This document shows, in pieces, positions 46,713-58,937 of a stretch of DNA of 64,000 bases. The position numbers and the translations under genes were made by a program. The first letter of the stretch is position 1. Each line of letters starts with the position of its first letter. The notes beneath the pieces were generated by a model. The model had not been told where the DNA came from. It saw only the letters and a program-made list of their open reading frames with translations, and searched no databases. This stretch comes from Mesomycoplasma ovipneumoniae SC01 (GTDB taxonomy: Bacteria > Bacillota_I > Bacilli_A > Mycoplasmatales > Metamycoplasmataceae), in NCBI RefSeq assembly GCF_000218525.1, contig NZ_AFHO01000010.1, positions 1 to 64,000 on the forward strand. The letters are read 5' to 3'.

Positions 46713-48545
46713 TCTTTTTAGTTTTGCTTGTGCAGCACGAGCCGCTTCTCAAATTACTTCGCTATAAGTAGGATGTGGGTGAATTGCCGCTGCAAGTTCA
46801 TGAATTGTTACTTCTGCATCCATTGAAACGACAATTTCTGAAATCATATCAGTAGCTACCGGGCCAATAAAGTGAGCACCAAGAATTTCGCCATATTTTT
46901 TATCAACAATTAATTTAGCAAATCCGTGTGCATCTCCAGCAGCAATTGCTTTACCAATGTGAGCAAAACTAGCTTTTCCAACAACAAAATCATAACCTTG
47001 TTCTTTTGCTTGTTCTTCAGTTAGACCAACTGAAGCAATTTCAGGGTGAGTATAAACGCAAGCTGGAACAGTTTTATCGTTATATTTTTCACCTTTTCCG
47101 GTTATTGTACTTACTGCAACAACAGCATGACGGTAGGCAACATGGGCTAACATTGCTTTTGCACAAAGATCACCAATTGCATAAACTCCGTTTACATTTG
47201 TTCTGCATTGATCATCAACGATAACACTTTTGCGGGCGTCAAGTTCAACTCCAACTTCGCTAAGACCTTCAGAATTTGGCTCACGACCGATGCTTACTAA
47301 AATTTTATCAGCGCTAATTTGTTGTCTTTTTCCGTCAAGTTCGTAAATAATATTATCGTTTTCATAGCTAATAATATTAGAATTTAGGACAACATTAACA
47401 CCACGGTCAGTTAAATTTTTTGTAATAATTTGTGAAATTTCGCTATCAAGATTTGCCAAAAGTCTTGGAAGATTTTGTAAAATTGTTACCTTAACACCAG
47501 CAGCGACAAAAATTTGGGCAAATTCAACACCAATAACACCGCCACCAATTATTACAATTGAACTAACTTTTTCTTCAAGATTAATTGCTTCTTTTGAAGT
47601 TAAAATTTTTCCAGATTGGTAACCTTGTTCAAAACCAGGTAAATTCAATTTACGGTCACGTGATCCAGTTGCAAGAATAATGTTTTTTCCACGATAAACT
47701 TTATCTTCAACTGAAATTTCGTGTGCTCCAAGGAATTTGGCCTCACCAAAAATGCTTGTAGCTCTTGCTGATTTTACAATCGCCTTAACTCCACCAACTA
47801 ATTTGTTAACAACTTCAGTTTTTCGTTGGTGCATTTTTTCTCAGGAAATTTTTACATCAATTTTTCCTTCAAGACCATAGTCACTAAAGTGAGTTACATA
47901 ATCAAGAACTTCGGCAGTTTTTAACATTGCTTTTGTTGGAATGCAGCCAACATTTAAACAAACACCACCTCAATATTCTTTTTCAACAATTAAGGTTGAT
48001 AAACCATTTTTACCAGCCTCAGCAGCTGCGAGGTAACCACCAGGTCCTGAACCAATAACAATTACATCAAATTCTTGGTCAATTTTACCTTGGTAAACTT
48101 TACCGGTATTTACAGAAGAGGTAAGTTTTTCAGGTGCTTTTTCAGCTTTTGGCGCAGGAGTTTTGGCTGGTTTTGCTATTGATTTTTTTGGACCAAAATC
48201 AAAACTTAAAAGATCATTGCTTACTTTTACTTCACCAACAACACTTGCTCCACTTGCTTCTTCTTCCTTTTTCTCTTCAGTTTTAACTTCGGCAACATCG
48301 CTATCACCTGATCCATCATCAATATAATAAATTTCTTGACCAACGTGAATTGTATCACCTTCAGACATTAAAACTTTAACAATTTTTCCGGATTTTGGCG
48401 AAGGTATGTCAGCGGTAATTTTGTCAGTTTCAACTGAAAATAACGAATCACCTTCATTAACTTGGTCGCCTTCTTTTTTGTAAATTTGGGCGACAACTCC
48501 TTCATGGAGCCCTTCACCAATGTCAGCAAATTTAAATTTATACAT
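46710..48545 (-). CDS. pdhD: Dihydrolipoamide dehydrogenase (E3) with N-terminal lipoyl domain
   Basis: 611 residues. Residues 1-80 form a lipoyl domain with the lipoyl-lysine motif ETDKITADIP (Lys42). An acidic/Ala-Pro linker follows (85-145). Then comes the flavoprotein: FAD motif VIGSGPGGYLAA, redox disulfide GGVCLNVGCIPTK, NAD motif VIIGGGVIGVEFA and the C-terminal dimer motif with AAIHPHPTYSEV. It reoxidises dihydrolipoamide with NAD. In most bacteria the lipoyl domain is on E2; here it is on E3, an arrangement published for M. hyopneumoniae. The ATG overlaps the pdhC stop by one base (TAATG). Confidence 0.95.
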
Positions 48546-49474
48546 TATAAAATTCCTAAAATTTCTGGTTTTTCTAATAATTCTTTAACTCTTGCGGCAA
48601 AACGACCAATTGTAGCTCCGTCAATTCAACGGTGATCGGCTGCAACTGTTAGATGCATAATTTTGGCTGCAACAATTTGTCCGTCTTTAACTTCGGCTGA
48701 ATCAATAATTGCACCAACACCAGCAATTGCTAGTTCTGGATAATTAATTACCGGAACACCATAAAGAGAACCAACAGATCCATAATTAGTAATAGTGAAT
48801 GATCCACCTTGCATTTCACTTGGTTTGATTTTACGCTCACGAGCTGCTTTGGCTAGTCGAACAATTTCACTAGCAATTTCAACGATTGAAAGAGTTTGGG
48901 CATTTTTTATTACTGGAACCATAAGACCAGCTTCAGTATCAACAGCCAAACCTAAGTTTATAGTCTCAGGATAGACAATTTCATTTGCAGCTTCGTCGTA
49001 TTTTGCAGCGATAATTGGGAATTCACTAAGTGCAATTAAAATTGCTTTTGCAATAAAAGCTAAAAATGTTAGTTTTATTCCAGTTGTTTTTTGCACTGAT
49101 TCTAAAACAGATTTACGAAGTTTTCAAAGATCTGTTACGTCAATTTGGTTTACTAAATTAACGTAAGCCACAGAATTTCATGAATTTGTCATTGCTCTTG
49201 CAATCGCTTTTCGGATTGGAGCAATTTTTTCACGTCTTCCATCTAGTTTTGATGTTGGACTTACTGTGGTTGTTGAGGCTGGTTGGGTTTTTGGAGTAGG
49301 AGCCTCAACTTTTGGAGCTTCGACTGCAGGAGCAGGCGAAGATTTTAGAGAATTTAGATATTTCTCAACATCGGATGACTCAATTTTTCGTCCTTCAATT
49401 TTAAGATCAGCAAGATCGATATTTGCTTGCTTAGCCATCGCTCTTGCTTTTGGGGTTGCTAAAATTTTTGACAT
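48545..49474 (-). CDS. pdhC: Dihydrolipoamide acetyltransferase (E2) without lipoyl domain
   Basis: 309 residues. It starts directly with the peripheral subunit-binding domain (TPKARAMAKQANIDLADLKI), then a Pro/Ala/Thr-rich linker and the acetyltransferase core with the catalytic motif AADHRWIDG. There is no lipoyl domain, so acetyl groups must arrive on the swinging arm of PdhD, the next gene. pdhA and pdhB are not next to it in this window. Confidence 0.93.
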
Positions 49475-49564
49475 ATAATTTCCAAACTAATAATTTAAAA
49501 TATAAAGATTTTCGGGTTGTTTAGATAAAAAAATAAAGATACTTAATTAAAAATACAACAACTA

Positions 49565-49570
49565 ATTATA
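49565..49570 (-). promoter_or_regulatory. -10 promoter of pdhCD
   Basis: TGTATAAT on the minus strand, with a leader of about 85 bases. It borders the left direct repeat of element C, so the element inserted just upstream of this promoter. Confidence 0.5.
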
Positions 49571-49571
49571 C

Positions 49572-49696
49572 ATTAAAAATCGTCAAAAAAAAGAATTTTC
49601 TAAATTTTTCCTGCATAAAGGTTTTTTATCAACAAAAAAGTTTAGTATTTCAAATTTTTAGACTAAAAATTATTTACTTTTGGTTAGTTTTAACTT
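49572..49696. repeat. Left direct repeat flanking element C
   Basis: About 125 bases repeated in the same orientation at 50235-50355 (long shared core from CCTGCATAAA to GACTAAAAATTAT). The right copy includes the end of oppF; this left copy therefore carries a duplicate of the oppF 3' end. Confidence 0.85.
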
Positions 49697-50228
49697 AAAA
49701 AGCAAAATTATAAAATATTTAAACAACTTTCTTAGTTTAAAACACTGGCAAAAATCAATTTATGGATAAAATAACAAAAATCATAAAAAAATACAACTAC
49801 TATTTAAACTCAATGTAAATAGAAAACTCGTTTTTATTTAAATTGAGCCTAAAAAAAATATATGAAGTTTTGAAAGAACAATAACTAAAAGCCATAAATT
49901 TGTAGATTTCTAAACGGTCAAATTTATGGCATTCCATCATATTTAAAAATATAACGGAAAATTCGCATTTTCTGATTTTTTTAGACAAAAAAACATAATT
50001 GATTCCTCCCTAATTCAATATCAAAATTTATTAATTTATTCTTAGTGACTTTATTATAACAGAATTTTATTTTAGGCCAAGCATTTTTTTTTTTTTTTTT
50101 TTGCAAACGGTTAATTTTAAAATAATAAAAATTAAGATTTTAGCGTAAAAAAACCCGGATTTACGGGTATTTTTTCATATTTATATTCCCTAAAAAGTCA
50201 ATTTTGCCGTCAAACTGACAAACTCAGG
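49697..50228 (-). mobile_element. Non-autonomous dispersed element, copy C (532 bp, one end deleted)
   Basis: The right end, read in reverse, is CCTGAGTTTGTCAGTTTGAC. Minus-strand order: poly-A(19) at 50084-50102, TATAAT 50053-50058, GGGAGGAA and ATG (49994-49996) opening 17 codons, hairpin 49809-49847. The other end is missing: the left direct repeat joins the element at a shared TTTTnACTT, which suggests a deletion through short homology. Another frame gives 62 codons (49800-49988) but is not conserved in the other copies. Confidence 0.78.
49809..49847. repeat. Conserved element hairpin, copy C
   Basis: Same hairpin as in the other copies, with one mismatch in the 3' arm (AAATTGAG instead of ACATTGAG). 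Confidence 0.75.
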
Positions 50229-50234
50229 TTTGAA

Positions 50235-50355
50235 TTAAATCTCAAAAAAGGGGAATTTTCTTAAATTTTCCTGCATAAAAGTTTTTTATCAACAAAAAAG
50301 TTTAGTATTTCAAATTTTTAGACTAAAAATTATCTATTTTTGTTAGTTTTGACTT
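50235..50355. repeat. Right direct repeat flanking element C
   Basis: Partner of 49572-49696. It covers the last four codons and stop of oppF and the spacer behind it. Confidence 0.85.
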
Positions 50356-52679
50356 TTATTTAAAGTTCAGCTATCAAGTTGTTTTTTAGTACCATAGACA
50401 AAATGGTTTTGGGTTAATTTTAATTCTTCAATAACATTAGGAAATTTTTGCTCTTCAAGATAAACATTATTAAATAAAATTGGACTAAAAGGAATGTGAG
50501 CATTTGAAATTTTCGGGATTGAATTTAATAAATTAATTGTATAAGGATGAGTTGGATTTTGGAAAATTTCGTCAGTTTTACCTTTTTCGACAATTTTGCC
50601 AGCATGCATAATTAAAACTTCATCAGCAAGATATTCAACAACAGAAAGATCGTGGGCTATAAAAATTAAGGAAAGATTTTTTTCTTTAACTAATTTTTTT
50701 AACAAGTTAATAATTTGTGCCTGAATTGAAATATCAAGCGAAGCAATTGGCTCATCAGCAATTATAACTTTTGGCTCAACGATTAAAGCTCGGGCAATAG
50801 CAATCCGTTGACGCTGACCACCAGAAAACTCGTGAGGATAACGGTAGGCAAATGAGCGCAAAAGTCCAACATTTTCAAGTGCTTCGTAAATTAGTTCGCT
50901 GAGAATAAATTTCTTAATTGAACGTTTTAGTAAGAAAAATGAAGGCGCTTTTTTGATTCCATAAAAAAGTTGAATGTTTTTATAAACATTTTTAATGTTG
51001 ACTTTTTCAACATTAAGCGTCTTAATTATTGCGATTTTTTCACTAAAACGGGTGTTTATATTGCCAATTTGGTCGCTAAATTGGCCGACAGATTTAATTT
51101 TTGCAATAAATTTTTGGTGAATTGCATGAACTTTTTTCTCTAAGAGCGAAATTTTGTTGAAAAAATCAGTTTGGGCTTGTCTTTGAAAACTAATTTCTTT
51201 CATTTGCTCGCTATGTCAATTGTTGTAATTTTGAATAAATTCGTTTTTAATTATATCATATTCAGCTTGTTTTTTTGCCAAAATTTCTTCTAATTTCGCA
51301 AGTTTTTTAATATTGTCAGCGTTGGAATTTCCTCTTTCTTTATTAATAGTATAAATATGTTTAAATTGGAGATATTTTGTTTTAAAGTTGACTTTTTGAG
51401 CAAAAATTTGCTTATTTTTCTTTGCAGTCTCAAGATAAGTATTTAATTCAATTTTCAAAAGATGACTAGAAATTTTAGCACGAAAATCCTTTGTGCTGAG
51501 GTAATTTTTGGCATTAGTTTTGTCAAAAATTACGTCTTTATAATTTTCTGACATTGTTTTTTTGAAATTATTTAAAGTTTCGATGATTTGTTCAATTTGA
51601 CTAATTTCCAAAAAGGAAAATAGATTTTTTTCTCAGATTTTTCGACTGTGATAGCGCAAAAATTTACTAATTTGGCAATTTATTATTGCCTGTTTTTTAA
51701 AAAAGGAATATTTTTCAAGATCAGTTGAAGTTAGAGCATTATTATTTGCAATTTTGTACTCGTAAAAAAATTCAGCAATATAAGATGAAACTAAATTGTT
51801 TTGATTTGTGAATTTAGACAGTTCTTGACTTGCTTGTTTTTTTAAATTAATCCCTGATTCATTGAGTGTTTTTTTGAAAAATGATTTTTGTGCTTTAATT
51901 AGCGATCTTAGATCTTCAACATCTTTTAGTGCCTGGCGATATTCGGCCTCAACTTTTGCCTGCTCTTTTTTACGGTAAATTTTTTGAATTTCGTAAAAAT
52001 AATCGTGTAATTTTGCCACATTTTCATAAGCTAAATTATAAATACTGCCAAAAAGTTTTTGTTTACGCTCAAAATAAAGTAAATACTGACCAAAAAATTC
52101 GTTATTTAAATTTTGATCGCCAGTTTGTGGACTAAATTTTTCAAGTTCATCTTCAATTATTTTGATTTGCTCTTGTCAGTAGCCAAAAAATTGCTCAAGT
52201 TCGTGATTTTGACCTTGAAGCATTAAAAGTTCAATTTCAAGGTATTTTTTTTCAAGAGTGCGTTTAAAATGAAAAATTAAATCATTTCAGTCAAGAAAAA
52301 TATCTTTGATTTTGGCTTTAATTACGCCGTTAATTACGAGTGTTTCTTTTAAAATTGAGTAAATATTTTTTTGCTGATTAAGTGAAGAAAAAGGATCTTG
52401 AAAAATCATTTGCATGTTTTTTCGTAAAAATAGGTTTTGCTTGCGTGAGAGTTTTTTACCTGAAATAATTTGACCCAAAAGTTGAACTTGACCACCAAAG
52501 TTTTCATAAAGACGAACAAGACAGCGACCAATTGTGGTTTTTCCAGAACCTGACTCACCAATAATGCCTAAAATCTGGCCTTTTTTTAGCAATAAATTAA
52601 TCCCATCAACAGCTTTGACGGTTGCAAATTTGTTTATAAAATATTTTTCTAATTTTTTTGTCTGTAATGCAATTTCCAT
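50343..52679 (-). CDS. oppF: Oligopeptide ABC transporter ATPase OppF with about 460-residue insertion
   Basis: 778 residues, more than twice the usual size. Walker A GESGSGKTT is at about 41-49 and the signature FSGGQRQRIAIAR at 618-630; normal spacing is about 110 residues. Walker B VIIADEPIASLD, H-loop AHDLSVVEYL and the OppD/F C-terminal motif NPTHPYT follow. The inserted part (about 135-590) is rich in Lys, Glu and aromatic residues with long helices. M. genitalium OppF is also enlarged. It shares a TAATG overlap with oppD. Its last codons lie in the direct repeat of element C. Confidence 0.92.
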
Positions 52680-53719
52680 TATAATACTTCTTTAAATAAT
52701 TTTATTCTCATTTTTAATTCAGGATTTAGTTCAACTTTTGGCGCAGAAGGATGCAAAAGTCAAGTTGCAGCATAGTGAGTCTCCGAAATTTTAATAAGTG
52801 GCGGCTCTTTTTCAAAATCAAGTTCAAGAGCATATTCATTTCTTGGGGCAAAAGGATCGCCAGCTGTTAGATTTCTTAAATCAGGCGGAGAACCACTAAT
52901 TGTATAGAGTTCTTCTTTTTTTGAACCCTCCGGAATTGCCGAAATTAGCGCTCAAGTATAAGGGTGTTTTGGGTTTGTAAAAATATCTTGGCGAGTTCCT
53001 TTTTCAACAACCCGCCCAGCATACATTACATAAATATAGTCACAAAATTTAGCAACTATTGAAATATTATGGGAAATAAAAATAATTGAAACTTTATATT
53101 GATGGCGAATTTTATCTAAAAGTGCCAAAACAGAAGACTGAACTGTCGGATCAAGTGCCGTGGTTGGCTCATCGGCAATAATAATTGAAGGTTGAGCGGC
53201 TACTACCATTGCAATTACTACCCGTTGTTTCATTCCGCCAGATAAAGTATGTGGATAAGAATAAAAGCGATTTTTGGCATTTTCAAGTCCAAAAGACTCA
53301 AGCAACTTGACTAAAAAGTCAATTTTTTCTTGTTTTGACTTAAAGCGTTTATCGTTTTTGAGACCATCGAGCAATTGTTTGCCAATTGTCCGGGTTGGAT
53401 TTAGGGCAACCAAAGGGTCTTGAGGAATATAGCCAATTTTTTGACCACGGATTTGTCGTCACTGATAGTCTTTTTTGAAATTTGAGACATCAATGCCGTC
53501 AATTTCCATTTTTGTTGAACTTGTTTTTGCAAAATTATTGATTCCTAAAAGTGATCTTGAACAGACAGATTTTCCCGAACCTGACTCGCCAACAAAAGCA
53601 ACAATTTGGCCAGAATAAACACTAAGATCAATGCCTCTTATAACTTCAAGATATTCTTTTTTGCCGGTTTTGAAACTAACACGAAGATTTTTTACGTCTA
53701 AAATTCGTTTTTTTTCCAT
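52679..53719 (-). CDS. oppD: Oligopeptide ABC transporter ATPase OppD
   Basis: 346 residues, normal length. Walker A GESGSGKSV, Q-loop YIPQDPLVALNPT, signature LSGGMKQRVVIA, Walker B IIIADEPTTALD, H-loop ISHN and the C-terminal motif NPKHPYTWALISAIP typical of peptide transport ATPases. One-base TAATG overlaps on both sides (with oppC and oppF). Confidence 0.95.
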
Positions 53720-54876
53720 TATTTTCTGCCTCCAACACGAGGATCAAGCGCATCATGAATTCCGTTGGCAATAAATCGACTTGTAACAGCTAAGGCAACT
53801 AAAATCATTGAAGGTAAAAGTAGCGCAATTGGATTTTTGTCTGCCAAAGGAACTGATGAATTAATAATTAGCCCTAAATTTGCTGCTGAATCAGGACCTT
53901 CTTTTAAAAATCCAAGAAAAGCGAGTGAGGCTATTGTTGAAATTGATGAAAAAATACTTGCAATAAAAGTTGAGAGTAATTTTCCGAGAATATTTGGCAA
54001 AATGTGTGAATAAATTTGTCTGAATTTTGAAGCCCCAATTACTTTTGCTGCATAAATATATTCTTCATCTTTGACAATAACAGTATAAGATCGGGCTTGA
54101 TAAGTTGGCACTGTTCAGCCTGTAAGAGATAAAAGAATAATAATTGTGATTGTATGAGGTCCTCAAATTGCAATAAAAATAATAAAGATTATAATTCAAG
54201 GAATTGAACCAAAAATGTCAATAATTCTAAGAACAATATTGTCAATTCAGCTTCCAATATGATAACCAAGATAAGTTCCGAGCGTAATTCCAATTAAAAA
54301 TTGAATTAAAGCAATAAGCACAGAAATTCCAAGTGCATTTAGAGTCCCTTGTCAAGTTCTGAGTCAAATATCACGGCCAAATTGGTCAGTTCCAACTAGC
54401 GAAATAAAATTCTTACCATTTTCAAGTGCACTCATGACTTGATAAGGATTGACGTTAATTTCTCAACGGTTTGGGAATAATTCTTTTGTTGAACCTTGAA
54501 TTAGGCTAATGTTTTTTTCAACCTCAATTGCCCGGATTTTTTCAAGAATATCGGTTGAAATTGTTGTTTTTATTGTCCCTAAAGTGCTCGGAAGCTGTTC
54601 ATAGACAAGCGAAGGATCAGCGTTTGAAATTGGTTTATCGACACTATATGGACTAAAAATTATTGTAAAAATCGCAATAATTAAAACACTAAGAAATAAA
54701 AGCGTGGAAATAAGTGAGATTTTTGACTTGAAAAATTTTTGGACTGTATCTTTTCAGAGTTCAACAATTTTTCCCGTTACTTGGTAGTTTTTTTCGGAAA
54801 AACTAGCTAATTTTAACAGTTTTGTTTGGTTTTCTTTGAGATTATATTTTTGGTTAAATTCTTTAGGATCGAGCAT
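53719..54876 (-). CDS. oppC: Oligopeptide ABC transporter permease OppC
   Basis: 385 residues. An N-terminal cytoplasmic extension, one helix, an outside loop, then five helices with GTDQFGRDIWLRTWQGT, a hallmark of OppC/DppC, and the coupling loop EYIYAAKVIGASKFRQIYSH. The C-terminus LDPRVGGRK is also typical. GGAGG precedes the ATG. Confidence 0.93.
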
Positions 54877-54928
54877 TTTTTCCCTCCGTAGCGCGATAAT
54901 TACGTGCTTTTCAATTTTTAATTCGCGC

Positions 54929-55909
54929 TCAGTAACTTATTGGTGAGTCTTGACCAAAAGAAATTCGCGGATCCATAAAAACATAACTTAAATCACCGAT
55001 AATATCAACAACTAATGACAGTGAAGTAAAGAAAATAATTGAAAACATTGAAATATTAATTTCACCATCAAAGGCAGCATTAACTAAAACGGTTGAAGAA
55101 CCGGGAATTCTGAAAAATTGCTCAAGCACAATTGAACCTGAAAGGAGAATAATATAAGAAAAAATCAAGGATCTTACAAGCGGAATTGCGGCGTTTTTTA
55201 AGACATATTTGACAAAAATATCTAACTTTGAAAGCCCTTTTGCTTTTGCGATCAAAATGTATTCAGACGACAAAACACTAATAACTTGGTTTCGAACTAA
55301 AAAAACATAACCAGCTACCGAAGTAATACTAAAGACAAAAATTGGTGGTAAAAGTGAGGCAAAAGAAGTTAGACTACCGTAAGTTTCGGCATCTTTAAAC
55401 TCAAAAGGAAGTCCAATTTGAATTGCAATTAAAACAACAAAAGGCGCTAGGACAAACGATGGAATTGCAACAAAAAAAGTTGAAATCCCCGAAATTGCTG
55501 CATCTTCAAGTCGATCACGCCGATAAGCAGCAATTGTTCCAAGAACTAATCCTAAAGTGCTACTTATCAAAAAAGAAGGCAAAGAAACTAAAATTGTATA
55601 GCGCAAAGGCATGAAAAATAATTCAGGAATTTTACCATCTTCACCGGTTTTGAACCGTGCGCCAAAATTTCCTTGAAAAATATCGGCTGTATAATAAGCT
55701 AGTCTTGTCAAAGTTGGCTGGTCAAAATAATATTTTGCGTGTAAATCAGCGATTTTTTTGGCCTGGTCTGATCCTTGTCCCCCTCTGTCGATAACATCGC
55801 CAAAAGGATCAGGCGAAAAATTAGCAAGTAAAACAAAAACTAAAATATAAATTGCCACAAAAGTTAAAAGCGCAAGCGCTAGACGTTTAAGAGTATATTT
55901 TAAAATCAT
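54929..55909 (-). CDS. oppB: Oligopeptide ABC transporter permease OppB
   Basis: 326 residues, six helices. The N-terminal RLALALLTFVAIYILVF helix and the coupling loop SEYILIAKAKGLSKLDIFVK are of OppB/DppB type. It starts 2 bases after oppA ends. Confidence 0.93.
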   Translation of the reverse strand: MILKYTLKRLALALLTFVAIYILVFVLLANFSPDPFGDVIDRGGQGSDQAKKIADLHAKYYFDQPTLTRLAYYTADIFQGNFGARFKTGEDGKIPELFFMPLRYTILVSLPSFLISSTLGLVLGTIAAYRRDRLEDAAISGISTFFVAIPSFVLAPFVVLIAIQIGLPFEFKDAETYGSLTSFASLLPPIFVFSITSVAGYVFLVRNQVISVLSSEYILIAKAKGLSKLDIFVKYVLKNAAIPLVRSLIFSYIILLSGSIVLEQFFRIPGSSTVLVNAAFDGEINISMFSIIFFTSLSLVVDIIGDLSYVFMDPRISFGQDSPISY

Positions 55910-55911
55910 TG

Positions 55912-58725
55912 CTAATTTGTTCCTTTTTTAGTCAAGTTTTGGTGTTTTTCTTTTAGTGGAATAATCGAAATCATGTCAGGCGGAACATAACCTGAATAAG
56001 TGTTGTTTGCATATGGAATTGAAATATTTGTATTTTCTAAAAATGCATAAGGAGTTGAAGATGGCACATTCAAAAGATCATTAAGTCCAAAACCTAAAAG
56101 TGAACTTAGTTCGGCACTTAATTTAATTAGTTCTTCATCAGTATGTTCTTCTTGATAAGTTAAATTGAAAATTGCTGACTGGGCGTGAAAGTCAAAAGAC
56201 GCCTTTTCTTGGTCACTTTTTTGGTTTTCATTAATTGTATCGACAAAAGTTTTGTATGCCATAATTTTTTTAGTTGCATCATTTGGATCAGGAACTTCTT
56301 TGACTTCACCTGTAAAAAAATGAGTAAGATCTGGAGCCAAGTGTTGGTCATGGGCGCCAAAATCAGGTGAATTTGTGCCATCTTTTCAATCTTTGAACTC
56401 TCTTATATAACCTTTTTTGGCAAATTTATCAAAAAAATCTTTAACTCCAAGAGCATAACGATACACGTGCGGATAAGATTTTGCTATTTTTGACTCAGGG
56501 CCTAGGGCATAAATAGCTGAAAGCATTGCATAACCCACCCCATTTCGCTGAATTTTACCATCTAAAACCGATCCAATTCCGTCATAATCATAGCCTCAAC
56601 CACCAAAATCAACCCCACCAGTTCGAGTTAGTAAATAATTTGCCCGGCGAGTTCTGTCTGTTATTGGCCAAATTACGTTAATTTTTAGTCGTGGATCAAG
56701 ATCCATTATCGCTTTTGCACCGTTAGTAATTGCGGCAATTTCTTTGTTTCCAGCATTTACAAAAAAACTGTGGTTTGTTCATTCAACTTTTTGGTCAGCA
56801 GGAATGTTATTTTTGGCATAAAAATCATCAAGTAGAGCTTTCATTCGCGCTTTTAACATCTCAAATTGAGGCGCCTGGAATTGTTTAGTTGCATCACTGA
56901 CATTTTCAAAATTTTTTTTCTTTTCATCTTCAGGGTTTTTGGTGTAATAGATTTCGCCGGTTTGGTCAACAAGTTTAATTGTGTTTGCTTCTTGGTAAAA
57001 ATCGCGCGGTGTTTTTGAATCAGGTTTTGAAGTGATTTTGTTATCAGGAGCAACAAAATTGTATCAAGGTAAACTTGAGTTAGAAATTGATTGGGCTGTT
57101 GTGTATAAATTTCAGGCATTTGCAATTATTAGTCGAAATTCAAGACTTGGACCTGAGACAAGATTTTCGACAACTTTGGCATTTCCTTTTGCAATATCAG
57201 CAAGCGAAGCGCCAAAATTTAATTTTGCAAAATTATCGTTAAATCCATAGTATTTTTCATCAAAAGTCACCCCAACTTCGGCCCTAAAATTTTGTTTTAG
57301 CGAACCTGGGACAAGTGCAGAGTAATACCATTTGTGTAATTGGTCTTTATCCTCGGCTTTTTTGAGTCTTCAACCGTATCTTTCTTGATCACTTGAGACT
57401 AAATTTTTAATTGAATCATTTAGCGAATCAAAACCGATAGCCAATATTGTCTGTTCACGATAAGAATTGAATTTGGCATTTTCAAAAGCAGAAGCACTAG
57501 CATATTGAGAATAAAGAGTAGTAATTTTGTTAAAAACATAAGGTAATTGATCTTTTCAGCCAGTTCGTGGGTAATATTTATTAATTTTTCAAGTTTCACG
57601 ATTAGTTTCCTGACTAAGTTGGGTATATGGTGAGACAAAAAGTTGATCTTTTTTAAAATCTTCGCCATACCAATAGGCTCCGTATTTCAAGGCCTCGCCA
57701 GTTTCGCCAAAACGGCCTGTTGGTTTTCCATCTTTTATAGTTTGAGTTTGGCTATTTCGTTTGTCGATAAATCCAGAAGGCGCCGGAAAAAGCATCCCGC
57801 CAAGTATTGACTTTTGGTAAAATCCGTTAAAAAATACTTTGTCTTTTGAAGCACCTTTATAAAAACTTACCGATTTTTGCCCTTGAAAATTAGCGTTTGT
57901 ACCTTTGTATTGTTCAATATATTTATTCTCATCATCCAAATCAGCCAAATCTAGTCCAAAAAGATCTAATAAATATCAGTTAATAATAGTATTTGTAAAA
58001 TATGTTGACTTTGGATCAAAATTAGGGATTTTTTTCTGTGCTTCTTCGTCAATTTGCTTGCTACCGCCAACATTTGCCCGATATTGTGGATCAGAAAGTC
58101 TTTGGGCTTTAAATCCGTAGTAATAATCTTCAGGTTTTAGAGTATATTGGCTTGGATTTCCTTGATAATCTACCCATTTTACGTCATTTTTTAAGAAAAA
58201 ATGAATTGATTCAGCCTCATCAAGTGCCTGAACAAAAAAGTCAGAATTAATTGAATTTTTTTGGTCTGATGTTAATTTAATAACAAGCGAATTGGTTGTC
58301 TGACCAGGTTCAAGATAACCTTTTTCATGAGCATCACTGTCAAAAACTAGCTCAGTACCGTCTTTTTTTCGTACTACAATCGCAGCGGCATTAACAAAAG
58401 ACTCATAACTATATGTTGGCTTTGCAATCGAATAATTAAAACTTTTATCAAGTTTCTCTTTTGATTCTTCGCTAATTCCATCTTGTTTGATTTCAACGCT
58501 ATTTTCATAAACAGTTTGGACTAAATAAGAAGCCGTATAATACGAACTAGCGATTGAAGGCGAGGTAAAAGTGTTAGTTCAAGTTTTAAACGCGCCAGGA
58601 GACGAAGTGGCAGAATTAACAGTCGTAATTCATTCCTGTCTTTCTCAAGCAGGCTGAATTGAACACGAAACAAAAACCCCTGCTGAAAAAACGCTAAGTA
58701 CTGAACCGATAAAAAGTTTTTTCAT
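55912..58725 (-). CDS. oppA: Oligopeptide-binding lipoprotein OppA
   Basis: 937 residues. Signal with lipobox GVFVSC, followed by a very large solute-binding domain. Like other mycoplasma OppA proteins it is far longer than the 540-residue enteric OppA; in M. hominis the long OppA is also an ecto-ATPase and adhesin, which has not been shown here. GGAGGGAA precedes the ATG. First gene of oppABCDF. Confidence 0.88.
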
Positions 58726-58739
58726 TTCCCTCCTTTTTT

Positions 58740-58782
58740 AAAACAAAAGCTACTATCTTTTTTTGATAGTAGCTTTTGTTTT
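58740..58782 (-). terminator. Leader hairpin with U-run just upstream of oppA (attenuator candidate)
   Basis: An 18-bp perfect stem (58740-58757 with 58765-58782) and a 7-base loop. On the minus strand it is followed by TTTTGTTTT-like bases and then the oppA ribosome-binding site. No convergent gene ends here, so it is part of the oppA leader. Confidence 0.75.
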
Positions 58783-58937
58783 TTTATCCTATATAACTTA
58801 ATGTTATGAACAAATTGAGTCAAAAACTACTATTTTAAAAAATGGAAAACTTAAAATTAACATTAGAGCTAATAATGTTAATTTGTTTTGCTTTTTTAAT
58901 AGAGTTTTTTGATTGCATCATTTTTTACCTGTATGAA

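Noticed and set aside
47006..47224. Plus-strand His/Leu/Gln-rich ORF in pdhD
   Set aside because: Antisense shadow of a conserved flavoprotein region; the composition reflects the complementary strand.
49800..49988. A 62-codon ORF inside element C as a gene
   Set aside because: The frame is broken or absent in copies A, B and D. The conserved features are promoter, ribosome-binding site and hairpin, not this peptide.
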